From NCBI RefSeq assembly GCF_009831215.1, contig NZ_WUTW01000003.1, positions 1-63,227 on the forward strand: 63,227 bases of DNA, read 5' to 3'. The position numbers were made by a program, and so were the translations under genes. The first letter of the stretch is position 1, and each line of letters opens with the position of its first letter. This document shows, piece by piece, positions 1-10,000 of this stretch. This stretch comes from Actinomadura rayongensis (lineage in GTDB: Bacteria > Actinomycetota > Actinomycetes > Streptosporangiales > Streptosporangiaceae). Below the pieces are notes generated by a model. That model saw only the letters and a list, made by a program, of their open reading frames with translations. It had not been told where the DNA came from and did no database searches.

Positions 1-109
1 CAATGTCGGGCCGTATAAAGGCACTGGCTTTTAACACGCTGTTGAGTTCTCAAGAAACGGACACCCACCGCGCTCCCGCTCACTTCCGTGGCGCTCGCTC
101 CGGGGCAAC
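1..109 (-). other. 5' leader of an rRNA operon (16S lies off the left edge)
   Basis: Read on the minus strand, positions 54 to 35 give CTTGAGAACTCAACAGCGTG, the box conserved in the leader upstream of 16S rRNA in actinomycetes, where it takes part in antitermination and pre-16S processing. No 16S sequence is present, so the gene must start beyond position 1. Transcription would enter from the promoters at 116-143 and 396-424. The identification rests on this recognised box plus the two promoters facing the same way. Confidence 0.8.
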
Positions 110-115
110 CCTTCT

Positions 116-143
116 AACTTACCGGGAACTTCCCCCCTGTCAA
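116..143 (-). promoter_or_regulatory. rrn promoter, proximal
   Basis: On the minus strand a perfect -35 TTGACA (143-138) is followed after 16 bases by TAAGTT (121-116). Transcription would start near 109 and run into the rRNA leader. The strong -35 fits a stable-RNA promoter recognised by the housekeeping sigma factor. Confidence 0.65.
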
Positions 144-569
144 ATCCGACCCACCGGATCGAACCCCACAAGAGAGCCAGCCCACCCCACGACGAACCAG
201 ACGGCCAGAACCGCCACCATGATCGTTCAGAGGAGTCCCACCGGGCCGTCCGCCTCAGAGGCGTCCCGCATCCCGTGCCGGGCTGTCCACTCCAGCCTAC
301 CCCGGCGCGAACCGCAGTCCGTACCGTTTTACGCCCAAGTGGTTCCCCGGAGACCGTCCGCCTTGCGGCGTCCCGCGTCCCTCGGGGCATGGAGAACATT
401 AGATTCGCCCCTGCGGGCCGTCAAATCGGGACGGCGAGGGGACGGTCGCTGACACGGCGGACACGCGGTCCGACCTGCGGTGACGCGGCCCGCTGATAGG
501 CGGCGGAGAGCCGTCGTCAGTGCGATGTCAGCGCATGGAAGCGGTCTGTCAGCGGCGTCGGCGACCGTG
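144..569. other. Intergenic region between rrn promoters and the ABC exporter
   Basis: Apart from the distal rrn promoter, no gene is supported here. The open frames on both strands have no ribosome binding site and no recognisable protein. The promoter of the rightward ABC exporter operon should lie in 430-569, but I see no clear hexamers. Confidence 0.5.
396..424 (-). promoter_or_regulatory. rrn promoter, distal
   Basis: On the minus strand TTGACG (424-419), a 17-base spacer and TAATGT (401-396) form a second near-consensus promoter pointing at the rRNA leader. Tandem promoters are usual for actinomycete rrn operons. Confidence 0.6.
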
Positions 570-1547
570 ATGGGCATGAACGAAGTCATCAGGGCCGAAG
601 GCCTGCACAAGACGTATGGGACGACCCATGCGCTCGCCGGAGTGGATCTCTCGGTCGGGCGCGGAACCGTCCTCGGCGTGCTCGGACCGAACGGCGCGGG
701 AAAGACCACGGCCGTCCGCACGCTCGCGACGCTCATCAAGCCGGACGCCGGACGCGCCGAGATCTGCGGTTTCGACGTGGTGCGCGACGCCGTCCGGGTC
801 CGCGCGAAGATCGGCCTGACCGGGCAGTACGCGTCCCTGGACGAGGAGCTGACCGGCACCGAGAACCTCGTCATGATCGGACGGCTGCTGGACTTCCCGC
901 GCGCCGAGGCCAAGGCGCGGGCCCGGGAGCTGCTGGCGCGGTTCCGGCTGACCGACGCCGCCGGACGCGCCGTGAAGACCTACTCGGGCGGCATGCGGCG
1001 GCGCCTGGACCTGGCGGCGAGCCTGGTGAACCGTCCCGAGGTGGTGTTCCTGGACGAGCCCACCACGGGCCTGGACCCGCGCGCCCGCAACGAGGTGTGG
1101 GAGACCGTCCGCACGATCGTGTCGGAGGGCGCGTCCGTCCTGCTCACGACGCAGTACCTGGAGGAGGCGGACGCCCTCGCCGACCGGATCGTCGTGTTCG
1201 ACCAGGGCCGCGTCATCGCCGAGGGCACGGCCGACGAGCTGAAGGCCGGCGCGGGCCGGCGGACGCTGGTCGTCCGGGCCGCGGAGGCGCACCGGACCGA
1301 GCAGCTCACCGCGATCGTGGCGCGGCTCACCGGCGAGCGGCCGGACGTGTCGGACTCGGGCCTGGTGTCCGTCCCCGTCCCGGACGCGGCCGTGCTGTCC
1401 GCGCTGGTCCGCGCGCTGGACGAGGCCGTCATCACCGTCACCGAACTGGCGCTGCGGATGCCGAGCCTCGACGAGGTGTTCCTCAACCTGACCGGCCACA
1501 CGGCCGAGACCGCCGACGAGAAGATCATGGAAGGGAGCCCGGCATGA
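570..1547 (+). CDS. DrrA-type drug ABC exporter, ATP-binding protein
   Basis: Cytoplasmic ATPase subunit of a daunorubicin-resistance-type ABC exporter. The 325-residue protein has Walker A GPNGAGKT at residues 39-46, an ABC signature YSGGMRRRL, Walker B VVFLDEPTTGLD and a C-terminal extension of about 90 residues typical of the DrrA subfamily. The frame is open upstream to 480, but the family N-terminus (NEVIRAEGLHKTYG) points to the ATG at 570 or at 576; neither has a strong ribosome binding site. Its stop overlaps the start of the permease gene by ATGA, so the two are translationally coupled. The substrate cannot be read from sequence; drug or lipid export is inferred from the family. Confidence 0.9.
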   Translation: MGMNEVIRAEGLHKTYGTTHALAGVDLSVGRGTVLGVLGPNGAGKTTAVRTLATLIKPDAGRAEICGFDVVRDAVRVRAKIGLTGQYASLDEELTGTENLVMIGRLLDFPRAEAKARARELLARFRLTDAAGRAVKTYSGGMRRRLDLAASLVNRPEVVFLDEPTTGLDPRARNEVWETVRTIVSEGASVLLTTQYLEEADALADRIVVFDQGRVIAEGTADELKAGAGRRTLVVRAAEAHRTEQLTAIVARLTGERPDVSDSGLVSVPVPDAAVLSALVRALDEAVITVTELALRMPSLDEVFLNLTGHTAETADEKIMEGSPA

Positions 1548-2344
1548 CGACCGCCGTCCTCGCCCCGCCCCGCCGCATCAGCCCCCGCCGCACGCTTCGC
1601 CACGGGCTGACGCTGGCCTGGCGCAACATCGCGCAGCTCCGGCACTCGCCGGAGAAACTGATCGACAGCACGCTGATGCCGATCATCTTCCTGGTGCTGT
1701 TCCTCTACGTGTTCGGCGGCGCCGTCCAGGGCAGCACGCACGCCTACCTGCAAGTTCTGCTGCCGGGCCTGGTCGCGCAGATGGCGATGTTCGCCACGAT
1801 GGGCCTTGGAACCGCGCTGAACGAGGACATCCACAAGGGCGTGTTCGACCGGTTCCGGAGCCTGCCGATCGCGCGGTCGGCGCCGCTGGTCGGGACGATC
1901 CTCGGCGACACCGTGCGGTTCGCGACGTCGATGACCTGCCTGACGGCGTTCGGTTCGCTGCTCGGGTTCCGCTTCCACACTGATCCGCTGTCGGTGCTGG
2001 CCGGGTTCGGTCTGGCGTACGTGTTCTACCTGGCGGTGAGCTGGATCTCCGTGCTGATCGGGCTGGTGGCGCCGTCGCCGGAGACCGTCCAGGGGCTGGC
2101 GTTCCTGTGGGTGATGCCGCTGACGTTCGGGAGCAGCATCCTGGTCGCCAACACGTCCACGATGCCGGGCTGGCTGCAGACGTGGGCGAAGGCGAACCCG
2201 GTGTCGCATCTCACCGAGTCGTTGCGGGCGCTGATGCTGGGCGGTCCCGTCGGGAACCACGTCTGGTACACGCTGGCGTGGGCGGCGGGGATCATGCTGG
2301 TGACGTTCCCGCTGGCCATGCGCATGTACGCGCGCCGGGCGTGA
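1544..2344 (+). CDS. DrrB-type ABC-2 exporter permease
   Basis: Membrane subunit partnering the ATPase immediately upstream (ATGA overlap). The 266-residue protein has a cytoplasmic N-terminus rich in Pro and Arg and about six hydrophobic segments, beginning at MPIIFLVLFLYVFGG, matching the ABC-2 type permease fold. The stretch around residues 100-115 (DIHKGVFDRFRSLPIAR) is the conserved cytoplasmic motif of DrrB-like permeases. With the ATPase it forms an efflux system for drugs or hydrophobic metabolites (family inference). The following gene is convergent, ending 4 bases beyond this stop. Confidence 0.9.
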   Translation: MTTAVLAPPRRISPRRTLRHGLTLAWRNIAQLRHSPEKLIDSTLMPIIFLVLFLYVFGGAVQGSTHAYLQVLLPGLVAQMAMFATMGLGTALNEDIHKGVFDRFRSLPIARSAPLVGTILGDTVRFATSMTCLTAFGSLLGFRFHTDPLSVLAGFGLAYVFYLAVSWISVLIGLVAPSPETVQGLAFLWVMPLTFGSSILVANTSTMPGWLQTWAKANPVSHLTESLRALMLGGPVGNHVWYTLAWAAGIMLVTFPLAMRMYARRA

Positions 2345-2348
2345 CGCG

Positions 2349-5300
2349 TCAGGGACGGATCGCGCGGATCCTCTCGGGCGGGAGGGCGCGGCCCCGCGCG
2401 CGGGCGGCCTCGTAGGGGGCGTCGCCGAGCGCGGAGCGGGCCGCGTCCTCCGCGCGGAGGAGGTCGTCGTTGTAGCCGTCCCGGTAGCCGTTGAGGGTCT
2501 GCGCGGCGCCGATCAGCTCGGCGGCCCGGACGGCGTCGCCGCCGAGGACGCGGTGGAGCGCGAGCCCCCACAGGAGCCCGGCGACGCCCTGGTTCCCGAT
2601 CATCATGTCGCCGTCGAGGCGGGCGAACGCGCGGGCGTGCCAGCGGGCGGCGTTCTCGGGGTCGCCCTCCAGGTCGGCGAGGGTGCCGAGGCGGCTGAGG
2701 ACGGTCACCGCCGCCGACCCGAAGTCGGGCCGGCGCATGCGCTGCTCGACCAGGTCGAAGGCGTGTTCGAGGGGCGGTCGGGCGGCGGCGAGGTCCCCGG
2801 CGCGGCGGGCGATGTCGCTGAGGCCCACGTAGCCGTTCGCGGCCTCGGCGAACTCCCCGACCCGCTCGGACTGGGCGATGCCGAGCCGCAGGTCGCGGTC
2901 GGCGCCGGTGAGGTCCCCGGCGAGCGCGCGGATCTTGCCCATCTCCACCAGCACGGACGCGCCCTGTTCGGGGCTGACGCCGGTGACGGCGTGCTCGTGG
3001 GCGCGTTCCCCGTGCCGCAGGGCGGTGTCGAGGTCGCCGCGGGCGACGGCGAGCCGCATCAGCCCGGTCCGTCCGATGATCATGCCGACGCGGTCGCCGA
3101 GCGCGGTGAAGATCGCGTGCCCGGCCTCGGTGCTGGCCGCGGCCGTCTCGATGTCCCCGTCGTTGACGGCGAGGAACGCGGTGGCGAGCCGGACGGCGCC
3201 GCGCACCCACGGATCGGGGTGGTCGGTGATGGCGGCGAGCCGTTCGCGGCACAGGTCGTAGTCGCCGGTGAACAGGCAGGACAACGCGCTGACGACGACC
3301 AGGCCGGGGTGGGCGGGCTCCGGCGGGACGGCGCGCAGCGCGTCCGTCAGCGCGGCGCGCAGGCTGGCCGGGGTGGGTCCGTCGCTGGCGAGCATCTCGC
3401 TGACGAGCCGTGCGCTGAACTTCATGATCGCGAATTCCTCGGCGAGGCCGGGCGGCGCGGCGTCGCCCGCGATCGCCTCGACCTCCAGGGCCCAGCCGCC
3501 CGCCTCCCGCTCCAGGTCGCGCATGAACCAGAACCACACGAGCGACGCGACGAGCCGGACGGCCGCGGGGACGTCCCGGACGTCCACGAGATGCCGCAGC
3601 GCGGCGGCGCAGTTGTCCCGCTCGGCGGCGAGCCGGTCGGCCCACTGGAGCTGTTCGGCGCGGCGCAGCTCGGGTTCGGCGTCGGCGGTGAACCCGACGA
3701 CCCACGCGGCGTGCCGGTCGCGGACGGCCCGCTCCTCCCCCGCCTCGGCGAGCCGTTCGGCGGCGTAGACGCGGACGGTCTCCAGCAGCCGGTACCGGAC
3801 CTCGGTGGTGCCCTCGGCCATGACCAGGGACTTCTCGACCAGGGCGGCGACGACGTCGATGAGGTCGGTGGCGTCGCCGTCGCCGCAGACCGTGCAGGCG
3901 GCGTCCGGCGTGGCGCCGCCGGCGAACACCGACAGGCGGCGCAGGACGGTGCGTTCGGCGTCGTCCAGCAGGTCCCAGGACCAGTCGACGACGGCGCGGA
4001 GCGTGCGGTGCCGGGGCAGCGCGGTGCGGCTGCCCGCGGTGAGCAGCCGGAACCGGTCGTCCAGGCGCTCGGCGACCTGCGCGGGCGTGAGGGACCGCAG
4101 CCGCGCGGCGGCGAGTTCGATGGCGAGCGGGATGCCGTCCAGGGCGCGGCAGATGCGGACGACGTCGGGCGCGGTCGCGGCGTCGACCTCGAAGCCGGGC
4201 CGGACGGCGGCGGCGCGGTCGGCGAACAGCCGGACGGACGCGTGGGCGAGCGCGTCGGCGGGCCCGGCGTCCTCGGGCGGCAGCGGCAGCGACGGCACCG
4301 GGCACAGCGCCTCGCCGGTGATGCCGAGCGGTTCGCGGCTGGTGGCGAGGACGCGGACGGCCGGGGCGGCGCCGAGGACGCGGTCCACGACGGTCGCGAC
4401 GGCGTCCACGAGGTGTTCGCAGTTGTCGAGGACGAGCACGGCGTCGCGTCCGGTCAGGACCTCGGCGAGCCGGTCCAGCGGCGGGAGCGGCGCGCGGTTC
4501 TCGCTGAGCAGCAGGCTCTCGTGGACGCCGAGCGCGGTGAGGACGGCGGCGGGGATGTCGCGGCCGTCGCTGACCGAGGCGAGCGGGACGAACCAGACGC
4601 CTTCGGGGCTGTCGTCCAGGAGCCCGGCGGCGGCCTCGGCCGACAGCCGCGTCTTGCCCGCGCCGCCGGGGCCGGTGAGCGTGACGAGCCGGGACTCGCG
4701 GACGAGCTTGCGGACCCGTTCGGTCTCCGCCTCGCGTCCGACGAAGGTCGTGAACCGGGCGGGCAGGTTGGTGCGCCGCGCGGGCGCGGGGGCGGGGTCG
4801 CGGCGCAGCAGCGCGAGGTGGACGGCGGTCAGCTCGGGCGAGGGGTCCGCGCCGAGCCGGTCGGCGAGGACGTCGCGGCCGTCGGCGAAGACGCCGAGCG
4901 CGTCGGCGGGCCGTCCGGCGGCGGCGAGCGCGCGCATCAGCAGGCCGCGCAGCCGCTCGCGCAGCGGGTGCGCGGCGACGAGCGGTTCGAGTTCGGCGGC
5001 GAGCCCGGCGCCCGCGCCGAGCGCGAGGTCGGCGTCGGCGCGGTCCTCGACGGCGGTGAGCCGCGCCTCCTCCAGCCGGGTGATCGCGGGGGCGGCGAAC
5101 GCGGCGCCGGCGACGTCGGCGAGGGCGGGGCCGCGCCACAGGTCCAGGGCGGCGCCGAGGGACGCGGCGCGGCGGCGCGGGTCGGGGTCGGCGCGGGCGG
5201 CGGCGACGGCGTGCTCGAACGCGACGGCGTCCACGGCGGACGGGTCGAGCGCGAGCCGGTACCCGGCGGGGCCGTGTTCGACCAGGTCGCGTCCGGCGGC

Positions 5301-5510
5301 GGCGCGCAGCCGGGACACGACGGCCTGGAGCGCGTTGCCGCCGGGCGGGTCGCCGTCCCACAGGTCGTCCAGGAGGCGGTCGGCCGAGACAGGTCGGCCG
5401 GGGTCCAGGGCGAGCCGGATCAGCAGGGCGCGCAGGCGTGCGCCGCGGACGGGGACCGCGCGGCCCGTCTCGTCCCGGACGTCGAGGGTCCCGAGGATTC
5501 CGATGCGCAC
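2349..5510 (-). CDS. AfsR/SARP-like transcriptional regulator with NB-ARC ATPase and TPR-like C-terminus
   Basis: A 1053-residue regulator. Residues 1-90 form an OmpR-type winged helix (begins RIGILGTLDVRD) and about 95-240 a bacterial transcriptional activation domain (BTAD); together these define SARP-family DNA binding. A STAND/NB-ARC ATPase follows, with Walker A GPGGAGKT near residue 280 and Walker B VLVLDNCEHL; the ATSREPLG motif is typical of this class. The C-terminal 450 residues are helical repeats. GTG at 5510 starts exactly at the family N-terminus. Such proteins usually activate secondary-metabolite or resistance genes. It lies convergent to the DrrAB pair and divergent from the VOC gene 52 bases away. 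Confidence 0.9.
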   Translation of the reverse strand: MRIGILGTLDVRDETGRAVPVRGARLRALLIRLALDPGRPVSADRLLDDLWDGDPPGGNALQAVVSRLRAAAGRDLVEHGPAGYRLALDPSAVDAVAFEHAVAAARADPDPRRRAASLGAALDLWRGPALADVAGAAFAAPAITRLEEARLTAVEDRADADLALGAGAGLAAELEPLVAAHPLRERLRGLLMRALAAAGRPADALGVFADGRDVLADRLGADPSPELTAVHLALLRRDPAPAPARRTNLPARFTTFVGREAETERVRKLVRESRLVTLTGPGGAGKTRLSAEAAAGLLDDSPEGVWFVPLASVSDGRDIPAAVLTALGVHESLLLSENRAPLPPLDRLAEVLTGRDAVLVLDNCEHLVDAVATVVDRVLGAAPAVRVLATSREPLGITGEALCPVPSLPLPPEDAGPADALAHASVRLFADRAAAVRPGFEVDAATAPDVVRICRALDGIPLAIELAAARLRSLTPAQVAERLDDRFRLLTAGSRTALPRHRTLRAVVDWSWDLLDDAERTVLRRLSVFAGGATPDAACTVCGDGDATDLIDVVAALVEKSLVMAEGTTEVRYRLLETVRVYAAERLAEAGEERAVRDRHAAWVVGFTADAEPELRRAEQLQWADRLAAERDNCAAALRHLVDVRDVPAAVRLVASLVWFWFMRDLEREAGGWALEVEAIAGDAAPPGLAEEFAIMKFSARLVSEMLASDGPTPASLRAALTDALRAVPPEPAHPGLVVVSALSCLFTGDYDLCRERLAAITDHPDPWVRGAVRLATAFLAVNDGDIETAAASTEAGHAIFTALGDRVGMIIGRTGLMRLAVARGDLDTALRHGERAHEHAVTGVSPEQGASVLVEMGKIRALAGDLTGADRDLRLGIAQSERVGEFAEAANGYVGLSDIARRAGDLAAARPPLEHAFDLVEQRMRRPDFGSAAVTVLSRLGTLADLEGDPENAARWHARAFARLDGDMMIGNQGVAGLLWGLALHRVLGGDAVRAAELIGAAQTLNGYRDGYNDDLLRAEDAARSALGDAPYEAARARGRALPPERIRAIRP

Positions 5511-5562
5511 CCGGCCATTGTCCCCCGCGTTTGGAGGGGGACGAAATGAGCACGGGAGGCGC

Positions 5563-5910
5563 ATGGTGGACCTCGTGTGGGTGCTGGACTGCGCGGACCC
5601 CGCCGCGCTCGCGCCGTTCTGGGCGGATCTGCTCGGCTGGACCGTCCGGGGCGACGGCGGACGGTACGAAGCGGTGCTGGACGCCGACGGCGAGACGCGG
5701 ATGCTGTTGCAGCGCGTCCCGGAGCCGAAGACGGTGAAGAACCGGATGCATCTCGATCTACGCGTGTCCGACATGGACGTCTGGTTGCCGCGAGCGCTCG
5801 GGCTCGGCGCGTCCGTCGTGCGGGGGCCGTTCGACGACGAGGGCTGGCTGACGACGGTGCTGGCCGACCCGCAGGGCAACGAATTCTGTCTCATCGTTCC
5901 GCCGGAGTGA
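5563..5910 (+). CDS. VOC (glyoxalase/bleomycin-resistance-like) superfamily protein
   Basis: Small 115-residue single-domain protein. N-terminal pattern VDLVWVLDCADPAALAPFWAD and the C-terminal ADPQGNEFCL are hallmarks of the vicinal oxygen chelate fold in actinobacterial glyoxalase-like proteins. Start ATG 5563 is preceded closely by GGGAGG; an ATG at 5546 is out of frame. The substrate is unknown; members bind metals, drugs or small metabolites. It is divergent from the AfsR-like gene, so that regulator may control it (inference). Confidence 0.8.
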   Translation: MVDLVWVLDCADPAALAPFWADLLGWTVRGDGGRYEAVLDADGETRMLLQRVPEPKTVKNRMHLDLRVSDMDVWLPRALGLGASVVRGPFDDEGWLTTVLADPQGNEFCLIVPPE

Positions 5911-5945
5911 CGTTTGGCACGCGCGGGACGGGTAGCCCGGGCCGC

Positions 5946-7031
5946 ATGGATCTGTCTTTCCTGAAGCCGCTGTACCGCCGTCCGGGCCCGTTCGTGTCCG
6001 TCTACGCCGAGCTGCTGCGTCCCGCCGAGGACGCCGCGAAGGCCGCCGAGCTGCGCTGGCGCGCGCTGCGGGCGGACCTCTGCGCGCAGGACGCGGCGTC
6101 CGCGGCGCTCGCGGCGGCGGACCGGGCGGTGGCGGGCGCGCTGCGCGACCGGCGGACCGGGGGGCTCGCGGTGTTCGCGGCGGCGGACGGCTCGGCGCGG
6201 GTGGAGGCGCTGGACGTCGCGCCGCCGGCGCCGGTCGCGCGGGCCGCGCCGCTCCCGCACGTCGTGCCGTTCCTGGCGGCGCGGGGCGAGCGCATCCCGT
6301 ACCTGGTCGCGGTCGTGGACCGGCGCGGCGGAGAGATCGACTGCGTGAGTGCGGCCGGGCTGCGGCGGCGGATCGACGTGCCGGGCGAGCCTCCGCCGCG
6401 CGGCGCGTCCGGACGGGACCGCGACGAGGCCCGCGCGCAGCGGTCGGCGGAGACGGTGTGGCGCGGCAACGCCCGGCGCGTCGGACGCGCGCTGGACCGC
6501 GCGGCGCGGCGGCACCGGGCGGAGGCGGTCGTGGTGGCGGGCGACGTGCGCGCCCGGACGGCCGTGCTGGAGGAGGTGTCGGACGGCGTCCTGTCCCGGA
6601 CGGTCGAGTCGGACCGGGGCAGCGGGCCCGGCCTGGACTCCGACGTCGCGCGCGTCCTGGAGCTGAAGGCCGCCGAGCGGGTGTTCTCGGTCGCCGAGCG
6701 GTTCGAGCGGGAGCTGGCGCGGGGCGAGCGCGCGGTGGCGGGGCTGCCCGCGACGGTGGCGGCCGTCCGCGACGGACGCGTCGCGAGCCTGCTCCTGGAC
6801 GACCCCGACGCGCCCGCGCGTCTCTGGGTCGGCCCCGAACCGGACCAGATCGCGGCGACGCGGGACGAACTGCTCCGCCGCGGCGTCCCCGACCCCGTGG
6901 AGGACCGCGCGGACGCGGCCCTGGTGCGCGGCGTGGCCGCCACGGACGGTGAACTGGTCGTCCTGCCGTCCGACGGCCCGAACGCCGAACTCGGCGTCGG
7001 CGCCGTCCTCCGCTACCCCGACCCGTCCTGA
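5946..7031 (+). CDS. baeRF-type (eRF1/Vms1-like) protein, Rv2629-like
   Basis: 361-residue cytoplasmic protein resembling the actinobacterial Rv2629/baeRF family: N-terminal MDLSFLKPLYRRPGPFVSVY, a middle domain with VVDRRGGEID, and a C-terminal domain with ELKAAERVF and a LWVGPEPDQ segment. The family is related to archaeal/eukaryotic release factor 1 and Vms1-type peptidyl-tRNA hydrolases and is linked to stalled ribosomes or dormancy. Catalytic details are not established for this branch. It starts 35 bases after the VOC stop and may be cotranscribed with it. It ends 4 bases before the convergent ATPase gene. Confidence 0.7.
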   Translation: MDLSFLKPLYRRPGPFVSVYAELLRPAEDAAKAAELRWRALRADLCAQDAASAALAAADRAVAGALRDRRTGGLAVFAAADGSARVEALDVAPPAPVARAAPLPHVVPFLAARGERIPYLVAVVDRRGGEIDCVSAAGLRRRIDVPGEPPPRGASGRDRDEARAQRSAETVWRGNARRVGRALDRAARRHRAEAVVVAGDVRARTAVLEEVSDGVLSRTVESDRGSGPGLDSDVARVLELKAAERVFSVAERFERELARGERAVAGLPATVAAVRDGRVASLLLDDPDAPARLWVGPEPDQIAATRDELLRRGVPDPVEDRADAALVRGVAATDGELVVLPSDGPNAELGVGAVLRYPDPS

Positions 7032-7035
7032 TCCG

Positions 7036-10000
7036 TCACCGCCGGGCGCGCTCGACGATCTCGTCCTCGGTGAGCGGGTCGGACGGATGGTGCGTCAGGC
7101 ACAGGGGCGTACGAGCCTGCACGAACGAGAGTCCGTCGCTCGCGACGTAGAAGTGCCCCTGGCCGAGGATCCCCACCTGGTCGGCGTTACCGCCCTTGGC
7201 CCGCGCGAGTTCCTTCGCCGCCGCGATCTGGACGGGGCTGCTGAGCTTGCCGATGAACTGCGTCGTCGCGCTCCCGGCGATCTTGTTGTGCAGGCCCTTC
7301 GGCGCCTGGGTCGCGAAGACCAGCCCGAGGCCGTACTTGCGGGCCTGCGACGAGAGCATCAGCGTGCTCTCCAGCGCCGCCGATCTGGGCGAGGTGCCCG
7401 CCAGGATCTGCGCCTCGTCCATCACGTACAGGGCGCCGAGCGGGCGGTCGCGGGCGGGATTCCGCTTGATCCAGGCGAACAGCGCCACCTGGAGCTGGCT
7501 GACGAAACTCTCCCGCCGCTCGTCTCCGAGACCCACGAGGCTGATGACCGACACGCGCGCCCGTTTCCCCGGTGCCGGTGTCAGGAGCGTCCCCGGATCG
7601 ACGGGGACCCCGCCGCCGGCGAACAGCGGGTCGTTGACGGTCGCGGCCGTCAGCGCCTGCTCCAGCTCTCCGGCGATCTGGGCGGCCTTGTCGATCTGGC
7701 TCGCCTCGACCGGAAGCTCCCCCAGCAGATCGAGGAAGGAGGTGAAGCTCCCGCCGCCGCTGCGGGCGAAATGGGCGAGCGCCTCGCGCAGGACGGCCTG
7801 GCCGAGCTGCGCCTTGCGGGTCTTGCCGGTGACGTTCGCGCGCGGGGAGAGCGCTTCGACGGCGATGTCCAGTGCGGAGCGCAGCTCGTCCGGGCTGTCG
7901 CGGACCGCCCCGAGGTCGGGCAGCGGCTGGAAGCTCAGCGGCCGTCCGCCGGCGCGTCCCGGCGTCCACACCACGACGTCGGTCGTCGCGAGGTATTCGC
8001 GCGCCCGGGCGGCGTCGTCGCCCGTCCAGCCGTCGGGCGGGCTCGGCCACGGGTCGCCGAGCCGGGCGAGGTCGTTGTTGGGGTCGAGGACGATCGCGGA
8101 GACGCCGCTCAGCGCGCACTCCTCCACCAGCCGCCGCAGGAGCACGGTCTTGCCCGAACCGGATCCGGCGAAGACGGCGGTGTGCCGGGTGAGCGTGGCC
8201 AGCTCCAGTTCCACCGGGTCGCCCCGGCGCACCCGCGTCCCGATCCGGATGCGGCCCACGCTGTTCTCCGCGCGTTCGGGCTCGGGCGGTGGTGCCGCCG
8301 CTTCACCGAGAACCCGGGTCAGCAACTCGGTGCCGCCGGCCGGACGGCGCGCCCGCAGCCAGTCGTGCAGGTCGGCGCGGTCTTCGGCCAGCATCGTCGC
8401 GAGGGCCGCGAAGGTGCGGAGGTCGTCGCCGACGAGCGGTACGGACAGCCCTCCGCCATCGGCCAGCGCCTGGAGCTTCGCCTGCGTCTTGGGCCCGGTG
8501 GACCAGGGGACGGTGCGGAGGATGACGAGAGTCCGGTCCGTGCCGTCGGGGGTGACGCCCGCGGCCGTGAACGCGTCGTCCAGCCGCTTCTGCGCCGCGA
8601 GGTGGTGCGGCGCTCCGATCGCGCGGAACGCCCAGTGCCGCTGGACGTCGGTGGCCTCGTCGAGCACCTGGCGCAGACGGGCGTGCAGTTCGGGACGCCG
8701 GCCGGGCGGCGGGTCGACGCGGAACGCCTCGCCGGCCGGACCCTGCTCGATGGTCCACGCCTTGAGGGCGGCGGCGAGCAGGGCGGGGACGGTCGCGTCC
8801 TCGGTCTCGGGGTTCACCGCCGCGCCGATGTCGGCCGCCGCGCGCAGTTCGGCGAACCGGGCGTCGAGCGCCGGGAGATCCGCGAGCGGCACGCGGACGG
8901 GTGGCGGGGCGGTCGGTTCGCGGGGAGCCGCCTGCTCGTCGGCGAAGCTCTCGAGGAGCCGGACGGCACCGTCGCGCCGGCACGTCTCAACGTGCGCGTG
9001 GATCTTCTTCAGCAGGGCCCGCGGCGTGTGCCCCGGCGCCGTCGCGAAGGCGGCGGGGGCGACCGGCCAGGACGGAACGGGCGGCGTGAACCCGCTTCCC
9101 GCGAGCGCGGCGCCGATCCGGCGTTCCACGAGGTCGCGCGCCACGTCCGCGTCGCTCAGCGTGGCGAGGACCGGCGCCGCGCGGAACCGGTCCGTCACGG
9201 TCTCCACGGCCTGACCGCGCACGAGCTTCCACGAGGACGGGAGGCAGGCGATCAGGCAGAGCGTCCGGCGGGTCGTCTGGCGCAGCGCCATCAGCCCGCC
9301 CGCGACCCGTTCGAGCGTCGTGACGTCGTCCGGGGCGCCGTCGTCGGGCCGGTCGACGCGCTGTGCCTTCGCCGTGTGCTGGAGGAGCGAGTCGACCTGG
9401 TCGACGGCGATCACGCTCGGTCCGGTGAGCGCGAGGATCGCGGACAGGTCGATGACGATCTCCTGCGGACCTTTGACGCGGCGGCTCATCCCCCAGGCCC
9501 GCCGGTCGCCCGGCTCCGCCTCCTCGGTGGACGTCAGATGATCGCGACCGACGTCCAGCGTGCGCATTGCGGGCGACGCGTACAACGCCAGGGCGCGCAG
9601 CGTGTCCGCGCACCTGGCCACGAGGCGCCGGTCGTGGACGAGCAGGCCGTCGACCAGCGCGTCGAGGTCGTCTTTGGTGCACGGCGTCTCACCGGCGAGG
9701 GCGGCCGACGTCGCCTCGTCGGCGCCCGCGAGCGCGGCGAGGCGGCGCATGAGGACCGCCACCTGGGTGGACCGGGCGTCGTCCGTCGCGCCGGGACGGC
9801 CCAGGTCCTCGACCATCGCCCGCGCGGCCAGCGCCCAGAAGTCGCCTTCGACGCTGAAGTCCAGCAGGAAGAAGTACCCGCCCACGGCGCCGACCCGTCC
9901 GCGGACCCAGCTCAGGAAATGGGTCTTGCCGACCCCGCCCTCGCCCTGGAGGACGACGCCGAGCGGGCTCGCGTCCTGCGACGCCCGGGCCTCGGCGATA

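Noticed and set aside
31..399. Open frame on the minus strand in the rrn promoter region
   Set aside because: It overlaps the rRNA promoter and leader, and the translation has no recognisable features.
2553..5549. 998-codon plus-strand open frame opposite the AfsR-like gene
   Set aside because: The translation is low-complexity and overlaps a well-formed SARP/NB-ARC regulator on the other strand.
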